From: Kluyveromyces lactis
Taxonomy: Eukaryota; Ascomycota; Saccharomycetes; Saccharomycetales; Saccharomycetaceae
NCBI RefSeq assembly: GCF_000002515.2
Contig: NC_006039.1
Location: forward strand, 124,001-188,000
DNA: 64,000 nt
Direction of reading: 5' to 3'
Shown here: one piece after another, positions 49,935 through 58,974 of the stretch
Layout of the letters: every line of letters begins with the position of its first letter
Numbering within the stretch: position 1 is the first letter of the stretch
Translations under genes and position numbers: made by a program
Notes under the pieces: model-generated
The model's input: the letters and a program-made list of their open reading frames with translations, nothing else
Told to the model about the DNA's origin: nothing
Databases searched by the model: none

Positions 49935-51614
49935 ATGTTGCTTCATCATAGGGATCCGGCACTGCACTCCTCGAGCTCCCAGGGGGAACATTTCCGAATA
50001 ACAAATCTGGATATTGCTTCTCAGAAATCAAAAGACTCAGATGTCGAAATACAGTCAATCGAGAAGCCAAGAAAGAGATTCCCACCATTATGTGCGGGGT
50101 TGATTCATGATATTAAAGATAAGGTACCGCAATACCCTTCTGATTGGAAAGACTCGTGGGACTATAGGGTCATACCGTCCGTTTTGGAGACATATTTCAA
50201 CAATTTACTTCCTGCACTTGCTTTCGCTCAGGACATGTTTGATAGAACAGACAACTCATATGGTGTTAATGAAGTCCTATTGTCAAGTGCAATAGCTGGA
50301 TTAGTATTTGGTATCATTGGTGGACAACCACTATGTATTGTAGGGGTCACTGGTCCTATTAGCATTTTCAATTACACAGTATACGAAATAATAATGCCAT
50401 TAAATATCGACTACTTCGGGTTCATGTTTTGGATTTGCATCTGGTCTATGATCACACATTTTCTTTTAGTGATTGTGAATTCAGTTTGTCTCTTGCAATA
50501 TGTCACTACGTTTCCCTGTGATATTTTTGGGTTATTTATTAACGTTGTTTATATTCAGAAGGGTATTCAAATCCTTACCAGACAATTTGTCGACGAGAAC
50601 AGCGATTTCAATCTAGCCAGCGGTTATTCATCTATTATGGTTGCACTATTGATGGCGATTTTTGGTCTAGCATTCAAATTTTTCCAGTTAACTCCATTGT
50701 TAACTTATACAATGAGAACACTAATATCTGACTATTCAACTGCTCTATCAGTTGTATTTTGGTCAGGTTTTATTCACTTTGGAGGATTATTAGATTCCGT
50801 ATCATTTCAAAAACTACCGATAACCAAAGCATTTGCTCCAACAAGACACGGAGACTCGCGCCAAACGTGGTTAGCGTACCAAGATATATCAGTAGGTGAT
50901 GTTTTTCTAGCGTTACCATTCGGAATAGTTTTAACAATCTTGTTTTATTTTGACCACAACGTTTCCTCATTGATGGCGCAACGGAAAGAGTACAAATTGA
51001 GGAAAGCCTCTACTTTCCATTACGATTTTGCTCTTCTTGGAATTACAACCGGTATAGCGGGCGTGCTTGGTATCCCTGCACCAAACGGTCTAATACCTCA
51101 GGCTCCACTACACACACAATCCTTGCTAGTCCGTGATGACGATGGTAATGTGATACGATGCGCGGAGCAGAGATTCACAAATACTGTACAGGGACTCATG
51201 ATCTTAGGAACAATGACAAGACCGTTCTTAATATGCTTAGGCCTCATTCCGCAGGCGGTACTCTCAGGCTTGTTCTTCATAATGGGAATTCAGGGTCTTG
51301 TCTCAAATACAATTGTTCACCGAATATGGTTTGTATTCACAGATCCTAAAAAGAAAAGCAAGGATAGTACTTTGAACACTGTCTCAACCAAGAGTTTATT
51401 ACTATTTATATCACTCAGTTTAGTTGGATTCGTTGCTGAATTCGCAATAACAAACACAAAAGGTGCGATTGGTTTTCCTATCGTGTTGTTACTCACCGTC
51501 ATTTTATCATTGTTTTTCCCCAAAATCTTCCCAGACAAAGACCTTGCCATATTGGATGAACCGGTGTCTGAAGAATTTACCTTGAAGAACATCCTACCTC
51601 GAAATCTCATCTAA
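49935..51614 (+). CDS. BOR1: Borate/anion exporter (SLC4 family)
   Basis: Plasma-membrane or vacuolar boron efflux protein of the bicarbonate-transporter superfamily. 559 residues (S. cerevisiae Bor1 576). The hydrophilic N-terminus of about 60 residues is poorly conserved. The transporter core is close to S. cerevisiae from DWKDSWDYRVIPSVLETYFN on: AFAQDMFDRTDNSYGVNEVL, GQPLCIVGVTGPISIFNYTV, LPFGIVLTILFYFDHNVSS and GVLGIPAPNGLIPQAPLHT. It has about 10-12 membrane helices. ATG 49935 is the simplest start; an alternative first exon is discussed in findings. Confidence 0.95.
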   Translation: MLLHHRDPALHSSSSQGEHFRITNLDIASQKSKDSDVEIQSIEKPRKRFPPLCAGLIHDIKDKVPQYPSDWKDSWDYRVIPSVLETYFNNLLPALAFAQDMFDRTDNSYGVNEVLLSSAIAGLVFGIIGGQPLCIVGVTGPISIFNYTVYEIIMPLNIDYFGFMFWICIWSMITHFLLVIVNSVCLLQYVTTFPCDIFGLFINVVYIQKGIQILTRQFVDENSDFNLASGYSSIMVALLMAIFGLAFKFFQLTPLLTYTMRTLISDYSTALSVVFWSGFIHFGGLLDSVSFQKLPITKAFAPTRHGDSRQTWLAYQDISVGDVFLALPFGIVLTILFYFDHNVSSLMAQRKEYKLRKASTFHYDFALLGITTGIAGVLGIPAPNGLIPQAPLHTQSLLVRDDDGNVIRCAEQRFTNTVQGLMILGTMTRPFLICLGLIPQAVLSGLFFIMGIQGLVSNTIVHRIWFVFTDPKKKSKDSTLNTVSTKSLLLFISLSLVGFVAEFAITNTKGAIGFPIVLLLTVILSLFFPKIFPDKDLAILDEPVSEEFTLKNILPRNLI

Positions 51615-51662
51615 CGACAATACATACTCACGTCTAAATAGATTACAATTGTAAAACTTGCG

Positions 51663-51669
51663 CACGTGA
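51663..51669. promoter_or_regulatory. Cbf1-type box CACGTGA between BOR1 and the YCR043C-like gene
   Basis: GCACGTGAC context about 50 bases after the BOR1 stop and 293 before the next start. The rest of this 347-base gap is AT-rich, with a T-run near 51831. Confidence 0.4.
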
Positions 51670-51961
51670 CTTATTCTTATCGTTCGCTGACACCTTTCGT
51701 TGATAGTTTTTCAGAATTATTTTCATGATTACTATTTTGGCCGTCAATATTATCAACATGAATTTTGGATGAAAACAAACAATTTACACAATCATTGAGA
51801 AGCTTGAAAGATGCACAAGATATTCAACTTATTTTTTTTACACTGAACCAAAACTGGTCAAGATTTTCCGCTGTTCACTAGATAACACTTTTACTTAAGA
51901 CTAACGGAGATTTGGATAGACTAATTTTGTTTCCAAAGGATTTTAGTTTCAACGATATACA

Positions 51962-52348
51962 ATGCTCCCCCCACCAGTCGATGCCGCTTTACTGCGAGAG
52001 CATGCTTATGCTGACACCGGCAACTCACAAATCGTGCTAGATATAAAAACTTTCACAGACGATGGTGGCTACAAACCCATTGAAAAGTATGGGCTTGGTT
52101 ATTTCAACTATATGTTTGCTCTTAACAAGCGTGTAACGGAAGTCTCATTAAAGGAAATTATTCGAGGACATATCTACGAATATTTCACTATCTACTTCGT
52201 GATAATTGTTATCATCTTAGCTATATGGATTTTATCAGTATCGATTTATGCAGAATGTTTGACTAAGAGGATACGTTCGGCTTTTGGCAAAACAAGTTCA
52301 TATAGCAAAAAGGTTGATGGAATATCTTATGATCATGTACAAGTCTGA
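51962..52348 (+). CDS. Small single-pass membrane protein, YCR043C-like
   Basis: 128 residues of unknown function. One strong membrane segment lies at about 74-96 (YFTIYFVIIVIILAIWILSV). A hydrophilic N-terminus of about 70 residues contains ALLREHAYADTGNSQIVLDI and EKYGLGYFNY. A basic tail (LTKRIRSAFGKTSSYSKK) lies after the membrane. No signal peptide is evident, so a signal-anchor topology is likely. The size (S. cerevisiae YCR043C 127) and the position with PER1 (YCR044C) and TAF2 (YCR042C) suggest the counterpart of YCR043C, reported at the Golgi. This is inferred from synteny and length, not alignment. Confidence 0.75.
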   Translation: MLPPPVDAALLREHAYADTGNSQIVLDIKTFTDDGGYKPIEKYGLGYFNYMFALNKRVTEVSLKEIIRGHIYEYFTIYFVIIVIILAIWILSVSIYAECLTKRIRSAFGKTSSYSKKVDGISYDHVQV

Positions 52349-52569
52349 AACAATAACACTTCAGTCTCAGGTGAATACTTAGTACATATCTCCATGGTAA
52401 AATGTATTGTATAACAACGTGCTTCTTTTATATTTCTTATTAAACAATGTATTAATTCGTCTGATAATAATAAACCTTAAATAGTGTATAGTGTATAATC
52501 GAGATGAATGAAATAAAAATACTTTAATCTAATGTTAGAGGAGTGTGTTATCTGCTTTACATATGGTTT

Positions 52570-53619
52570 CTATACCAATGGCTTAGCTTCGTTGATCCAA
52601 CCTTCCTTCTTCAATTCAGGGATAACGGTCAAAACCTTGCCAGTGTTGATAACGGATTTAACGTTTTCAACAACGAATTCTTCCATCTTTTGAATGGTTT
52701 CAACGGTGTGAGTACCCATGTGTGGCACACCAATGAAGTTTGGCAAATCCAATAACTCTTGTGGCACTTGTGGTTCATTTTCATAGACATCCAAACCAGC
52801 AGATCTCACTTTACCTGACTTCAAAGCAGAAATCAAAGCAGGTTCGTCGATAACAGCACCACGAGCAGTGTTAACGATAACAACACCATCCTTCATTTTT
52901 GAGATGGCTTCTTTGTCTATCATGTGTCTGGTGGCTGCGTTCAATGGAATATTAATGGAAATAACATCAGATTGAGACAACAACTCTTCAAAGGAAACGT
53001 ATTCACAACCGTTCTCCAAATCACTGGATAATCTATTTCTGTTGTGATAGATGAACTTCTTGAAACCAAATGGCTTCAACCTCTCAATAATGGCACGGCC
53101 AATACCTCCTAGACCCAAGACACCAACAACTTTACCCTCGGGGTCGTGACCAACTGGTGCACCAGCGGCAGCGCCACCGGATGGCCATTTACCTTCTTCC
53201 ATCAAACGATGACCGTACTCGAAGTTTCTTAATGCGCCTAGCAATAGGAAAACGTGAGTATCGGCAGTAGAATTGTTGACCAACTCTGGAACGTTGGAAA
53301 TTTGGATGTGACGTTGACCAAATGGCGTAGGGTCAATTTGATCGTAACCGGCACCATTGTGACAAATAGCAACAACGGATTCCGGCAATGCCTTAGCCAA
53401 TTCAGCATCAAATCTTCCAGTGTTCTTAACACTTGGGAACGTTCTGGTTAAGATTTGAGCCTTAGAAATTGGTGATTCCGGATCCTGACATTGATCTAAG
53501 AATTGAGCTCTTGTGAGGGATGGGTCAATTGGAATAACTTGTGCAATCTTTGAAAGCTCTTCCCATGCCTTTTGAGCGTACTTAACCTGACCTAATCTTA
53601 AAACAACTGGCTTTGACAT
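52570..53619 (-). CDS. GOR1: Glyoxylate/2-ketoacid reductase (D-2-hydroxyacid dehydrogenase family)
   Basis: NAD(P)H-dependent reduction of glyoxylate to glycolate. 349 residues from ATG 53619 (MSKPVVLRLGQVKYAQ), against 350 in S. cerevisiae Gor1; upstream the frame reaches only a TTG. Rossmann motif GVLGLGGIGRAIIERLKPFG (usually GLGRIG; here Gly replaces Arg, keeping GxGxxG). Catalytic Arg in NTARGAVIDE, Glu in DVYENEP and His in VPHMGTHTVE. Strong codon bias suggests high expression. Divergent from TAF2 and convergent with the small membrane protein, as YNL274C next to BOR1. Confidence 0.96.
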   Translation of the reverse strand: MSKPVVLRLGQVKYAQKAWEELSKIAQVIPIDPSLTRAQFLDQCQDPESPISKAQILTRTFPSVKNTGRFDAELAKALPESVVAICHNGAGYDQIDPTPFGQRHIQISNVPELVNNSTADTHVFLLLGALRNFEYGHRLMEEGKWPSGGAAAGAPVGHDPEGKVVGVLGLGGIGRAIIERLKPFGFKKFIYHNRNRLSSDLENGCEYVSFEELLSQSDVISINIPLNAATRHMIDKEAISKMKDGVVIVNTARGAVIDEPALISALKSGKVRSAGLDVYENEPQVPQELLDLPNFIGVPHMGTHTVETIQKMEEFVVENVKSVINTGKVLTVIPELKKEGWINEAKPLV

Positions 53620-54543
53620 CTTCACTTGATGCTGTCTTATCAACCTATCCGATCTCTTCAGTGACCTTCAGAAAGAAATTGGTATAGACTTTACGAATAG
53701 CGAAGATATAATTTAATGGTAATACCTCCCCTACTATATACTATAAAGGTGCAATTGAAGTGTCAAGTCGATACCGTCGCCTTTGCAATTGCTGTAACCT
53801 TATAAAGGTTTTGATGTTCGGTAGTGGTTTTTCCTGATTGCGTTGCAAAAACTCGTAAGAAGATACCCATGCAGCGTTTTTAATGATTACAAACAAGAAA
53901 CAGATAGATAGATAGATAGAGAGATAGACAGAAGACATTCAAAAAATTCCGGTTAATACATCCTTTCATCTTGTGACCACCCGGAGCTTCCATCATCTGA
54001 TAAACTAAGCATGCTATACTGCAACCCATAACACTTCACTTATGGATCATGTAATGCGAAGAGAAATGGATTGCTGTGTCAATCGCCCCTAACACGGTAC
54101 CGTGGTTTCGAGATACGGGCAAAATTCCCGTTTTTCCTATTCCAACCACATGCCATTTTTACCTGAAGAGTGGGTAGAGAGAGTGTCGCCAGGTATTAAC
54201 AGCTTTCCAAAGAGAAAGACAATCACGTGGTTCAAGGTGGAATGAATGAATGAATGTTCAACCGCCGCTGATGCCTTGTCATCCTAACCCGCATTACCCG
54301 GATAAATTTCTCGCATGGTCAATATTCAAACAAACAAAATCTTGAAATTTGAATAATATATATGCATCTGTATATGATATTATTATTATATACGTTGAAT
54401 TGATATTGAAGGTATACTTAGAGATGCTTCGAAACGTGATATAGATAGAGGCACCAGACGGAATTGATCAGACGTTGAAACTTAAGCACTAAACTACGAT
54501 TCTATTTGCGGTACTTCTGTACTTTGAATTTCAAACACAGAAT
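53620..54543. promoter_or_regulatory. Divergent GOR1/TAF2 intergenic region
   Basis: 924 bases. Contains a GATA tetranucleotide microsatellite (about 53902-53933), a GAATGAAT-type repeat near 54240-54254, TCACGTG at 54223-54229 and AT-rich runs near 54352-54400. A C-rich stretch near 54085-54160 includes CCCCTAAC. No gene recognised. Confidence 0.5.
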
Positions 54544-57500
54544 ATGGTACAAATGAAATCGACACCTAAGACACCAGGTTCGGCGTACCCAGTAGTGGAA
54601 CAACAATTTGGACCACAATTCAAGGTTGCCCATCAGAGAGTACAGATAGATGTGGACCTTTCGAAGAACTGTATAGTGGGTACTACTGAGATGATTATTA
54701 TGCCATTGACCCCTAATCTCGAATATATAGCTTTGGATTGTAAGAATATGAGAATAAAGGATATCATCTTTGAGAACAGACGGTTGGATAATTTTGTGCA
54801 TGATGATCCTTACAAAAAACTGTCAGACTCTTACTTGAATAATTCTGAGGATGATATACTCTACAACTGTAACGGCATAGAACAGAGCCATCTATTAAGA
54901 AAGAAATTTTCAGAGTTTAACCATAATCCTGAAGGTTCATCCAAATCGCAGCTATTAGTTAAAGTGCCCTCCTCTGTGAAGATTCTGCCGCATGACGTAA
55001 ACACCCTATCTGCGTACTTAGGAACCGCTGCTGGTACTTCCGGTATAACTCCCTCGTTAAGAAACACCCCGAGCACTTTCCCTAACGACACAATATATAC
55101 CCCGTTGACTTTACGGGTAGACTACGAATTGGACCATCCACACACAGGTGTTTGCTTTGATACCATATCCCCTGAACCTCATCTTTGGAATGCTTATACA
55201 ACAAACTCAGAACTAAATAGTTCTGTATCACATTGGTTACCATGCATAGACTCCTTGGATGAGAAATGCACATGGGATTTAGAAATATCAGTACCTAAGA
55301 GGGTGCGGGACATAGGAACCACTAAAGTTGTTGGTGCAAGAAACCTACGAAAGAGGACTGCAAGAGATAGGAGATCCAATTTGAATGCGAATGATGAACA
55401 TATGAAGGAGGAAGACGATGATGAAGATGACGAAGATGAAGAGGAAGAGGATGATGAGGATGAGGATGGGACTATCCAAAACGAAGATCTGAATAGAGAA
55501 ATCGTGGTCGTATGTTCTGAAATGGCAACGAGAAAGGTAACTGCCCATCCAATGGATATGGCAAAGAAGACAGTTTCCTTCCAGATATTCACTCCCGTGG
55601 CCCCACACCACATCGGTTGGGCTATCGGTGCCTTCCAGACTATAGAACTACCTTCAATCTTACAGGCCGATGAAGATGAAGAGATGGATGAATTTAAAAT
55701 ACCGCAACAGGAGCAAGTGTTAGCTGATGAGCCTCGTGATGAAATTCCTATATTTGTTTACACATTGCCAACTGTCGATTTGAACGAAAAAACTATCCTC
55801 AATTCTACTCTTGTTTGCCAGGAAATTATGGATTTCTATTCTAAAGAGTTTGGTTCATATCCTTTTACCTCGTACTCTTTGCTGTTTTTACCAACTTTAA
55901 CGACTGACCTGATGGATTTCACAAGCGCCACCTTTTATAATTCCAGAATGCTATATCCTCCAGAAATTATAGACTTAATTTATCCTACAACCAACACACT
56001 TGCATGGGGTTTAGCAAACCAATGGTCTGGCGTTAACATCACTCCTCTAGAATTGAATGATTTATGGTGCGTTGTTGGCATGGCGGGATACATGGTATTA
56101 CAATTAATACGAAAGCTCATGGGTGTCAATGAGTACAAATTCAGGATCAAAATGGCATCGGAAGCCATAGTTGAACAGGATTGGGAAAAACAGCCAATCG
56201 GAACTACTTTTGATTCTGCTTCTTTACCTATATCAACTCTATCAAAGGAAATTAATTTTATAAAATTAAAGGCTCCAATGGTGCTTTTTATTCTCGATAG
56301 AAGAATGACAAAAACAGAAAGGTCATTCGGTATGTCCCGAGTATTGCCCAAAATATACTTACAAGCTATGTCAGGGGAATTGACCAATAACTCATTGTCT
56401 AGTACCCATTTTCAGAGAGTGTGTGAACGTGTGAACAAAAATAGACTCGAAACTTTCTTCAAGCAATGGGTATACGGATCCGGTGTTCCAATATTCCGCA
56501 TAACGCAAAGATTTAACAAAAAGAGAATGGCAGTTGAAATGGGCATCAGACAAGTTCAGATGCAGGAATTAGGATTAGGTAAAATCGTTGGAAAAGAAAA
56601 TTTCAATTCTAGTGCTATGGAATATTTGCAAGATCAAGACAAATCTCCTACTCAGGTGTTCACCGGATCCATGACAATCAGAATCCATGAAGCTGACGGA
56701 ACTCCGTATGAACATATTGTTGAACTAAAGGATGTATTTACAAAATTGGATGTTCAGTATAACACTAAATATAAAAGGTTAAAGAGAAGAAGGAAGGTTA
56801 ATAGAGTGACAAAGGAAGCGAAAGAGGAAATCAATGAGGATACACAGGAGGAGGAAAATGCCAACGAAGATATAGTGCTTATTAATTGTATGGGGGATGT
56901 ACTCGTTAGCAAAGATGACTGTAATAAATGGAATTTAACAGACCCAATGACAACTTCAGAAGGCGATGACTTACAGCAGCAGAATGAGGCTTTCGAATGG
57001 ATAAGAATAGACTCCGATTTTGAGTGGATTTCGAAAGTGCACATTAATCAACCTGATTATATGTTTGCCTCTCAGTTACAACAAGATAGAGACGTGGAAG
57101 CGCAAGTGGAAAGTGTCAGGTTTTTTGAAGATGTGATTTTGAACGGCACATCTAATTCCCTTATATATTCCTCCATTCTCACTCGAACAGCAATGGATCC
57201 AAAATACTTTCATGGTGTCCGTCTTGCTGCTTGTAGAGCACTTTCAAAATTTACAATTAAAGCTGAAGAACAGCAAGAATTCAAGGGAGGCCCAAGGCAT
57301 CTGGTTCAAATATTCAGGGAGCTTTTCTGTTACGAGGACTCTAATATTCCCAAAAACAATGACTTTTCCGACTATCCAAAATATTTCTTGCAGAAAGCAA
57401 TCCCAAAACTTCTTTCTTCAGTGAAAAATGATGAGGGTGTTTGCCCTGCATTTGTTAAGGAATTCTTGCTTGATGTAGTGCGGTACAATGACAACACTGA

Positions 57501-58686
57501 TAATATTTACAGCGACACTTTTTATATCACGGAATTACTTGAATCTTTGGTAGACTGTTCAATATCTGATATCAACGATACAAAGTATATTGATGAAGTT
57601 ATGAACGAAATCCAGAGATTTTACAATCTAGATCAATGGATGTCTTCTTATCAATTTTTGACCACTAAGACAATCCAAAAACAACGACTGAAATTGGCAG
57701 TACATGGTCTTTATCACTATGAAGATTACAATGAACTTCTAAGCTCAACCATGTTGGACCAACCAACAACTGACCATCCTGTAATCTGCCACGCAAGAGA
57801 AGGACTGCAAGACATTGCTTTACAGGCTCTCAAAATTTTGCTAGTTATAGGAGGGATCAAGAATAAGGAAGTTTTGAAGTATTATTTCGAAACGCTTTGT
57901 TTCCACCCTGATGTATATATAAGGACAAAGTTAGTTGATACCTTCGCTGGTGCAATTGATCTTATATCCTCTAAGAATAGCATATCTGAGATTGAAGACG
58001 ATATTGATTACATGATGAACGAGATATGCCCCACTGACCCCACCACAGTAGCATCGATTGTTGTTGAAGATTTCACCAAAGAAGTTGCCCATAGAAGGGA
58101 AAAACAGTTGAGATCATCTATCAATGGTATGATAACGCTAACAAGACAAAAGTTCAAGGATTATGAACCTCTCAAAATGATAATGTGGGACGTGCTGCAT
58201 TCCCCATTGATAAACGTATATCAACGGAAGAGGCTTTTCGATATAGCTAATGTGATATACCAACTGTACGATGCATACAACGTTATTTTGCCAGTCCCAA
58301 GGGATAAAAAGCTCGTTTGCAAGAATATCGGCAACAACACTGTAGTCATAAAACGTGAAGGAATACTCAAAGTTCATCTTGCACCACTGAAACCAGCAAT
58401 TGTGGAACCAAAACATCCACCCACCACAATAAAAATTACAATACCGAAGAAGTCAACTTCCAAACCAAGTATGCCTGCTGTAGCAGCAAAAGCAAAAAAG
58501 AAGCCATCATCTGTTAAAGGTACTGTGACGAAAGTAGGGACGTTGCCCATCAGATTCCTCAAGATTTCCACTAAAACAAATTCGGTACATATTTCATCAC
58601 TACCGCACAACCCTAACGTATCGATACTAAAATCAAATAGAAGAACCCTTTCTATAAAATTGAAAGTTCCGGCAAACAAAAAATGA
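54544..58686 (+). CDS. TAF2: TFIID subunit TAF2 (inactive M1-peptidase-like scaffold)
   Basis: Large TFIID subunit that contacts promoter DNA near the initiator. 1380 residues (S. cerevisiae Taf2 1407). The N-terminal two-thirds follow the M1 aminopeptidase fold (FKVAHQRVQIDVDLSKNCIVG, GVCFDTISPEPHLW). The zinc site is lost: at about 487-494 the sequence reads AWGLANQW where active enzymes have HELAHQW. An almost pure Asp/Glu tract of about 25 residues lies at about 285-310, and a basic stretch KRLKRRRKV near 743. Helical repeats follow. The C-terminus (about 1285-1380) is Lys/Pro/Ser-rich (KKKPSSVKGTVTKVG). Followed by SLP1 in the same direction. Confidence 0.96.
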   Translation: MVQMKSTPKTPGSAYPVVEQQFGPQFKVAHQRVQIDVDLSKNCIVGTTEMIIMPLTPNLEYIALDCKNMRIKDIIFENRRLDNFVHDDPYKKLSDSYLNNSEDDILYNCNGIEQSHLLRKKFSEFNHNPEGSSKSQLLVKVPSSVKILPHDVNTLSAYLGTAAGTSGITPSLRNTPSTFPNDTIYTPLTLRVDYELDHPHTGVCFDTISPEPHLWNAYTTNSELNSSVSHWLPCIDSLDEKCTWDLEISVPKRVRDIGTTKVVGARNLRKRTARDRRSNLNANDEHMKEEDDDEDDEDEEEEDDEDEDGTIQNEDLNREIVVVCSEMATRKVTAHPMDMAKKTVSFQIFTPVAPHHIGWAIGAFQTIELPSILQADEDEEMDEFKIPQQEQVLADEPRDEIPIFVYTLPTVDLNEKTILNSTLVCQEIMDFYSKEFGSYPFTSYSLLFLPTLTTDLMDFTSATFYNSRMLYPPEIIDLIYPTTNTLAWGLANQWSGVNITPLELNDLWCVVGMAGYMVLQLIRKLMGVNEYKFRIKMASEAIVEQDWEKQPIGTTFDSASLPISTLSKEINFIKLKAPMVLFILDRRMTKTERSFGMSRVLPKIYLQAMSGELTNNSLSSTHFQRVCERVNKNRLETFFKQWVYGSGVPIFRITQRFNKKRMAVEMGIRQVQMQELGLGKIVGKENFNSSAMEYLQDQDKSPTQVFTGSMTIRIHEADGTPYEHIVELKDVFTKLDVQYNTKYKRLKRRRKVNRVTKEAKEEINEDTQEEENANEDIVLINCMGDVLVSKDDCNKWNLTDPMTTSEGDDLQQQNEAFEWIRIDSDFEWISKVHINQPDYMFASQLQQDRDVEAQVESVRFFEDVILNGTSNSLIYSSILTRTAMDPKYFHGVRLAACRALSKFTIKAEEQQEFKGGPRHLVQIFRELFCYEDSNIPKNNDFSDYPKYFLQKAIPKLLSSVKNDEGVCPAFVKEFLLDVVRYNDNTDNIYSDTFYITELLESLVDCSISDINDTKYIDEVMNEIQRFYNLDQWMSSYQFLTTKTIQKQRLKLAVHGLYHYEDYNELLSSTMLDQPTTDHPVICHAREGLQDIALQALKILLVIGGIKNKEVLKYYFETLCFHPDVYIRTKLVDTFAGAIDLISSKNSISEIEDDIDYMMNEICPTDPTTVASIVVEDFTKEVAHRREKQLRSSINGMITLTRQKFKDYEPLKMIMWDVLHSPLINVYQRKRLFDIANVIYQLYDAYNVILPVPRDKKLVCKNIGNNTVVIKREGILKVHLAPLKPAIVEPKHPPTTIKITIPKKSTSKPSMPAVAAKAKKKPSSVKGTVTKVGTLPIRFLKISTKTNSVHISSLPHNPNVSILKSNRRTLSIKLKVPANKK

Positions 58687-58974
58687 TTACATTAATGTAA
58701 GACATAATAAAATATTGTGAATTCTGCATGTACACCTTCGCTAACTTATATTTAACGTTTGGATTATTTGTGTCTATGTATGACGTATGCCGAAATAGTC
58801 AGAGTTTTTGAATATAATACCGGGTAACATAATCTTGTCTTTTTATTTGCAGTATGCAGTCAACTGTATCTTTATTCATTTTATTAAACCAACATTGGAC
58901 GAACAACATACTCAGATGAGTTACACAAATGGAATAGCACCCTAGTTTAAGCTAGCAATGAACCAGTATAATAC

